From contig CM049313.1 of the NCBI GenBank assembly GCA_026874595.1, forward strand, positions 15,495,508 through 15,559,507: DNA of 64,000 nt, written 5' to 3'. This DNA comes from Sipunculus nudus (Eukaryota; Annelida; Sipuncula; Golfingiida; Sipunculidae). Shown here piece after piece: positions 58,727 through 64,000 of the stretch (the stretch's first letter is position 1; each line of letters starts with the position of its first letter). The position numbers were made by a program, and so were the translations under genes. Below the pieces are notes generated by a model. That model was not told where the DNA came from. It saw nothing but the letters and a program-made list of their open reading frames with translations, and ran no database searches.

Positions 58727-59927
58727 AACTAGATGTGTCGGAACGACACGAATGCCCCCGCCTGGGGCAAATTAGAAACATTTGTAAAATTTTGAAAAAT
58801 TTTTTTCAGGAGGTGTCGTATGATCAAAAGTAGGTCAACAAGGGCAAAATGCAAACTCAATCTGTAACAGGTCATTATCAAGCAACACACCAAAAAACAT
58901 GCCAGTATCTGCAGGCATTGTGAAAAAAAGTCCCTACATGTGCATTTTCCATAAAAAATTATGTCTTTCATGAAATTTTCTATGTTTAGGAGCCGTAAAA
59001 CAATCAAAAGTAGGTCAACCGGGACGAAACGCGAACTCGATCTGTAACTGTCATTATCTGCCCACACATAAAAAATCAGGGTGGTATCTGCAGGCATTGA
59101 GGAAAAAAAGTCAGTACATATGCATTTGTTATGAAAATGTCTATTTTTCATGAAACTTTCAATGTTCAGGAGCAGTCAAATGGTCAAAAGTAGGTCAACT
59201 GGGACAAAACAAGAACTCGATCTGTAACTGGTCATTATCTGCCTACACACCAAAAATCAGGCCCCTATCTGCAGGCACTGCGAAAAAAAGTCCATACATG
59301 TGCACTTTTTTTATGAAATTTTCTATGTTCAGGAGCCGTTAAACAGACAATAGTATGTCAACTGGGACGATACATGAACTCGATCTGTAACTGGTCAATA
59401 TCAGCCCACACACCAAAAATCAGGCCAATATCTGCAGGCATTGCGAAAAAAAGTTGGTACATGTGTATTTGTCTTGAAATTTCATATTTTTCATGAAATT
59501 TTCTATGTTCAGGAGCCGTAAAACAATCAAAAGTTGGTCAACCGGGAAGAAACGCGAACTCGATCTTTAACTGGTCATTATCTGCCTATACACCAAAAAT
59601 CAGGCCAGTATCTGCAGGCATTGCGAAAAAAAAGTCTGTACATGTGTATTTGTCATGAATATTTCTATTTTTCATGAAATTTTCTAAGTTTAGGAGCCGT
59701 AAAACGGTCAAAAGTAGGTCAACCTGTACAAAACGTTAACTCGATCTGTAACTGGTCTATATCTGCCCACACACCAAAAATCAGGCCAATATCTGCAGGC
59801 ATTGCGAAAAAAAGTCCGTACAACTGTTTGATTTCAGAATGACGGAAGGACGGAAGGACGGTAGGACGGAATGATGGACATGGGTAAAACTATATGCCCC
59901 AGCCACTTTGTGGCGGGGGCATAAAAA
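58727..59927. mobile_element. Helitron/Helentron-like element with six ~180-bp repeats
   Basis: Left end has a palindrome (gtgtcggaacgacac) then 'tgcccccgcc'; right end is a hairpin 'gccccagccactttgtggcg' + 'ggggc' followed by ataaaa, so the two ends are also complementary to each other. Between them six units share 'gatctgtaactggtcattat', 'caccaaaaatcaggcc' and 'tatctgcaggcattgcg', with spacings of about 179, 181, 163, 180 and 181 bp. A 'ggaaggacgg' short repeat precedes the hairpin. Non-autonomous; the 140-aa ORF is repeat-derived. Confidence 0.75.
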
Positions 59928-60118
59928 GTGTCAGCAGCATGACTGCACATGAATTATACAATGAATGGTTTATTTCCTAGCCCCCAAACCACACCTACTT
60001 ATGCTGTGGTAAGACCAAGAGTTGGGCAAAAGTGAAACTTAAATACACTGAAAAAATGTCTAATCATTAAAAATGTTGGTACAAAAGCAGATCTTAAGCA
60101 TAAGTTATTAAAATATGC

Positions 60119-60553
60119 ATTAGTTGTGTGCCAATTAATCAATTAAATTGATGATTGGTCATTTTCTTTCATACCCAATTAAATTGATTGTATTTTTGCA
60201 TAATCAATCTTAAACGATTATTTTTTTGCACATCCAAAGATGTCATGCTATACCAATAAACTATTCTTATTCTGTTAGAGATATAAGAAAGATGGGTCAC
60301 AAAATAGAACCAAGCATTAAACTTAACCTTGTGTAATGAATAAGAGTCAACAACCCTTCCATTACCTGTATCTTTTAGCATGATGTACAAGTTAGACTGG
60401 GTGTACCAGGTCAATATTTTAGGTATAATTCTATACAGCATATATCATGGTAATATAGATGGTACATAAAATATTCGATTAATAATCGATCATTTGTCTT
60501 TTCTTATCTTTCAATCATCAAATATGATTTTACAATTGATTCCTACTTCTAAT
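60119..60553. mobile_element. Dispersed repeat 'R3', copy 2 (5' intron)
   Basis: Second copy in the same orientation as 52366-52795, beginning 'attagttgtgtgccaatta' and ending 'ttgattcctacttctaat'. No coding capacity; the 90-aa ORF inside is not conserved between copies. Confidence 0.75.
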
Positions 60554-62628
60554 ATGGTCAAAAACAGCAAAAATATGTCTTTAACCAGTAATTTCCTAAA
60601 TTTAGGCCATATAACTGAAAGGAGTTTAAACTTTGTTTGAGGACAACGTGCAAAAATGCAACATCTCTGAGGTCCCTCTCTCCTGTACAAAGTGTTTGAC
60701 AGCTCTTGGTAAAAGGGTTTAAGATTGAAAATTGCCAGTTGAGGCAAAACATTAAATAACTGCAAATTTTCTACATAATGAATGGATGTTTATGTGTCAA
60801 TTGCTTACATAAAATAAAACAGTGGGACATAAAGTTTAAATTGAATGGTATTTTAATGGAGGTGACCCAATCATTTGGTTAATTTTTTTTTTTTGCTTTT
60901 TGAGTGCTGCCTTATTTGGCAGTATAGTATGTTGAAGACATTAACACACACAAACATAACAAACAACTGTCAACAAACGCATGACAGCCCTACCTGGCTT
61001 ATCCAACTTGCTGATCGATCCCGGGTACTGAACGATCGGTTGAACGGTACCCAGTTAGTGGGAAATAAACCCTATAAACAATTCACTGGGGAGGTTACAT
61101 ATTGAGGTTACATATTGTATCATAAATTTCTGAAACATAAACCTTACACGGACTTCCATATACTATCTGCAGAAAGAGAAACAGTCTATTCCACAAAGGG
61201 ATGCCCACTGGTCTCTGGTGATAATCATTTGACGTTTGTATTCAATAGTGTCAAACATTTTACTCTGATAATGACACAGTATGAGCAAAATCAGCAATGC
61301 CGATTTATATAAATTATTCATAATTTTATAATACATGACTATGTGAAGTGCCTTTTCATGAAAAATTGAACAAAAGGCATCTGTGTTACTCTTTCAGCAG
61401 AGAAAGATTTTTTTACAATATTTATGGTACCATTTTTAGAATATTTATGGTACAAAATCAAGTCAATCAAATTCAAATCAAGGTTTCTGCCACTTTTTTC
61501 CATAGCCAACATGATGTGAAAAATATATTATTTTTTATGATATTAAATGAAATTTAATTGGTTTTCTCAGATTCTATGAAAGGTAAGATGGTTTCCATTT
61601 ACATAATTATGGGGCTACCTAATATATTTATGGAAGAGTGCTTTTCAATAAAGAAGATATACACTATCTTCAAAAACTGAAGGGTACCCCAAGGTGGAAA
61701 AGACTACAGTCAAGTATTGTGACTTGTTTAAAATTTGCAGAAGCAATTCTAATAAAGCAAGTGAAACTTATCAATTATGTCAATTGCTAAAATAAATGAA
61801 ACTTCTGAACTATACACCAATGTAGCACATAAAAATGACCCTATTGTGAAAGAATCATGCATAAAATGACCTACCCGCTACCATATCATAATGTGCTAAT
61901 TTATACAAATAGCGACAATTCAGGACTCATCAATCTTAGACAAAGGAGCAAATCATTTAAATGTACTTTAGCAGTGGTTGAGTTAACACACCACACACAC
62001 AGACATAAACTATGGAATGGTAGGGTTTTTTATTTTTTTTTTTGTATAGACTTAGCCCTGTGAACCAAAGGAATATGACAGAAAATAACGGCCGACAGAG
62101 TGGTATCATTTCACAATTTGTATCCTTGAAACAGTTTCTTAGAAAACAGTTATTCAAGTCATTTAACAAAATGGTTTACCTTCTCTCATCTGTGGTCATT
62201 CTCCATAGATTTATTTATTTTAAACATTTGTATTGTACACCAAATTGAAAAGTCACAAAACACCTGAAATTTCCCTTTTTCAGTTCAATTAAAAATGCTT
62301 AATCAATGCAAAAGATTTGGGGTAAAGCTAAAAAAAAAACTCCTCACATATTGAAAATTGCATTGTGTGAGAACACTGAACAATCTGTTACTTTTACTGA
62401 ACCATTATAACAATATTACCATTCCAAAGTCCACTCTGTGTGGTTTTGTATATATTATGTCTGCTATATACAACATCAAAAAGATCACAAAAATTTGGAT
62501 ACAAAAAATAGATAACAGATAAAACTCAACATGGTAAAGGCCGTATTGTTGGAAACTGAAGAGAAAACTGATTAACGTGTGTCTAGACTAAGACGCAAGT
62601 ACGCAGAAAACGAGCAGTATTAGCTTAC

Positions 62629-62667
62629 CACGAACTCAATATTAACCTTCCTCCCAACAAGTGATCG
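62629..62667 (-). CDS. Candidate 39-nt TRPM microexon
   Basis: On the minus strand, a pyrimidine-leaning stretch ending in cccgcag precedes CGATCACTT...GAGTTCGTG and a strong gtaagc donor. The 39 nt are open in phase 0 (RSLVGRKVNIEFV) and divisible by three, so the piece could precede exon a, which starts in phase 0. It is GC-richer than its surroundings. No homology recognised; could be chance or a non-coding exon. Confidence 0.25.
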
Positions 62668-64000
62668 CTGCGGGTTGAATCAAAGGCAAGGTCGTCATTT
62701 AAAATTACAAGCATTTTTCATTGTACAGCATCAATACACCAAGTTTGTACTTTCATATATAACAATATACCTGGGGTAACTTGACCTAAAATAGTTCAGT
62801 ATATGTATTTGATAAATGTTGAGTAATAGGGTATATATATTGAATTGGCTTTTTTTATTATATGGAAATACAATAATTTCATTCTAGAGCATATATACAC
62901 TCCATTTATATGTTCATGCACTGTAATATACCTGGGCTTATTTGAACCAGAAAAAGCTCAACAAACAAACCAGATATATTTTCAAAATCAAAATAATGAA
63001 TTTGCATTTTTTTGTCCCAGGGAGGCCATTTTTTTGGCCTGTTAGATCTCTTTGCATGCCAGAGTTGTAGAAAATGATCATTGTATACAACTTTTTTCTC
63101 ATAAAAAATTCAAATTCCAGTTGGGATAGACCACCATGACTTTTTTAAGAGAAGGCTTAGAGATAAATAAAACCCCGAAGGGATAAAAACTGGTGGTTGT
63201 CATTAAGTCCATGGCCTTTAGTATAGGTTTCACCCATAAATGTGACCAGACTTTCTAACCTTCCTTTTTGCTTATTTCTATTTAAGTAATTTTATACAAT
63301 TTCATACCAGTCTTCTCTGACAAAAACCTATACTTCTGGCACAGTGGTTAGGTTATATTAATTCAAAGTCATCCCACTTATCCATTGCTCGAAAGGCCAC
63401 CTTTGCTGTATACAGCTTCCAGGTCACTAGCTATTGGCCAATACTTTAAAAATCAATGACAGCAGGGTATCGCAGGTTTGCATATTTAAGGAGAAACTGG
63501 GCAAAAACCTGCATTATTAGCCCTGTGCCAGCACCCTGGCAGCTCTATGCAGCAAACGTGGTGTTTGCAAGCAGTGAATTAGTGGCATAAGTTTGAACAC
63601 AAGAAACATGACCACTGCATTAGAAGGGCAGTAAAAACACAAAAATACTTTAATAAACATTTATCCTACCCTATCTCAGGCATCTGATAGCCATTATCTG
63701 ACCTGAGGGTAATCTAAGTTTTGTATATCATTTAACATTTTAATTGCTAACACGCCAGGTGTAAATACAATTTATACAATATATAACATTCTAACAATAA
63801 AGCTTAGCAATATGAGAAACCAGCAGCAACACAGAACTGAATTTTTCATTGCAATATTGAGAGATTTTTTTCATGCTCAATATTTATAGCTGTGAATAGT
63901 TAGTGTTTGAATAATGTGACAGATGGCACCACCTGTCCCTCTTTTCAAGGCACAGCAAAAACTAGAACAAATGATGAGGAATTCATTTCATCATGAATGT

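Larger units (their letters stand above)
53827..64000 (-). other. Large 5' intron of TRPM, extending to the window edge
   Basis: No exon with recognisable TRPM N-terminal sequence (SLOG-like domain, ankyrin-like MHR3) is visible in 10 kb. Contents: AT-rich unique sequence, a hAT-like MITE (57.1 kb), a Helitron-like element (58.7 kb), repeat R3 (60.1 kb), and one candidate microexon (62.6 kb). Alternatively the upstream exons are short and I missed them. Confidence 0.65.

Noticed and set aside
58729-59151. 140-codon minus ORF with internal repeats
   Set aside because: Encoded by the ~180-bp tandem units of a Helitron-like element.

Overview
The window is invertebrate nuclear DNA: AT-rich, full of tandem repeats and short terminal-inverted-repeat elements, with one large multi-exon gene. 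The style of the repeats (elements with tandemly repeated cores, palindromic 3' ends, stacks of 'gaccttgacctttgacc' and 'cagacagacagaca') suggests a mollusc, probably a bivalve. That is inference from repeat style plus the divergence of the gene; no ribosomal or mitochondrial marker is present.

Layout. Positions 1-31,680 hold no gene I can support. This part is a repeat landscape: a MITE at 232-780; two copies of an unclassified repeat (3.7 and 16.4 kb); a 4.4-kb mosaic of tandem arrays (5.5-9.9 kb); a Helitron-like element with five internal repeats (10.7-12.6 kb); a 1.3-kb segmental duplication (17.2-18.5 and 19.6-20.9 kb); several TIR elements; many microsatellites and long G runs.

The gene lies on the minus strand from 53,826 down to 32,896. 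Thirteen exons join in frame, with GT-AG junctions and matching phases throughout, to give the C-terminal 1,125 residues of a TRPM cation channel closest to the TRPM1/TRPM3 type. They cover the end of the melastatin homology region, S1-S6, the pore, the TRP helix, the coiled coil and a long disordered tail without a kinase domain. The upstream exons (SLOG-like N-terminus) are not visible and must lie beyond a large 5' intron that runs to or past the window edge; one 39-nt candidate microexon is seen at 62.6 kb.

The introns are as interesting as the exons. The last one contains about 25 copies of a 103-bp satellite with higher-order structure. Another contains a pogo-like MITE whose own terminal repeat has expanded into a 17-bp minisatellite ending 35 bp from a splice donor. 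The 3' end of the exon for the acidic pre-S1 linker, together with its splice donor, has been amplified four more times downstream at a 79-80 bp period. The 5' intron (53.8-64 kb) carries a hAT-like MITE, a Helitron-like element with six roughly 180-bp units, and a second copy of a 430-bp repeat. A roughly 41-bp minisatellite sits just past the stop codon, probably in the 3' UTR.
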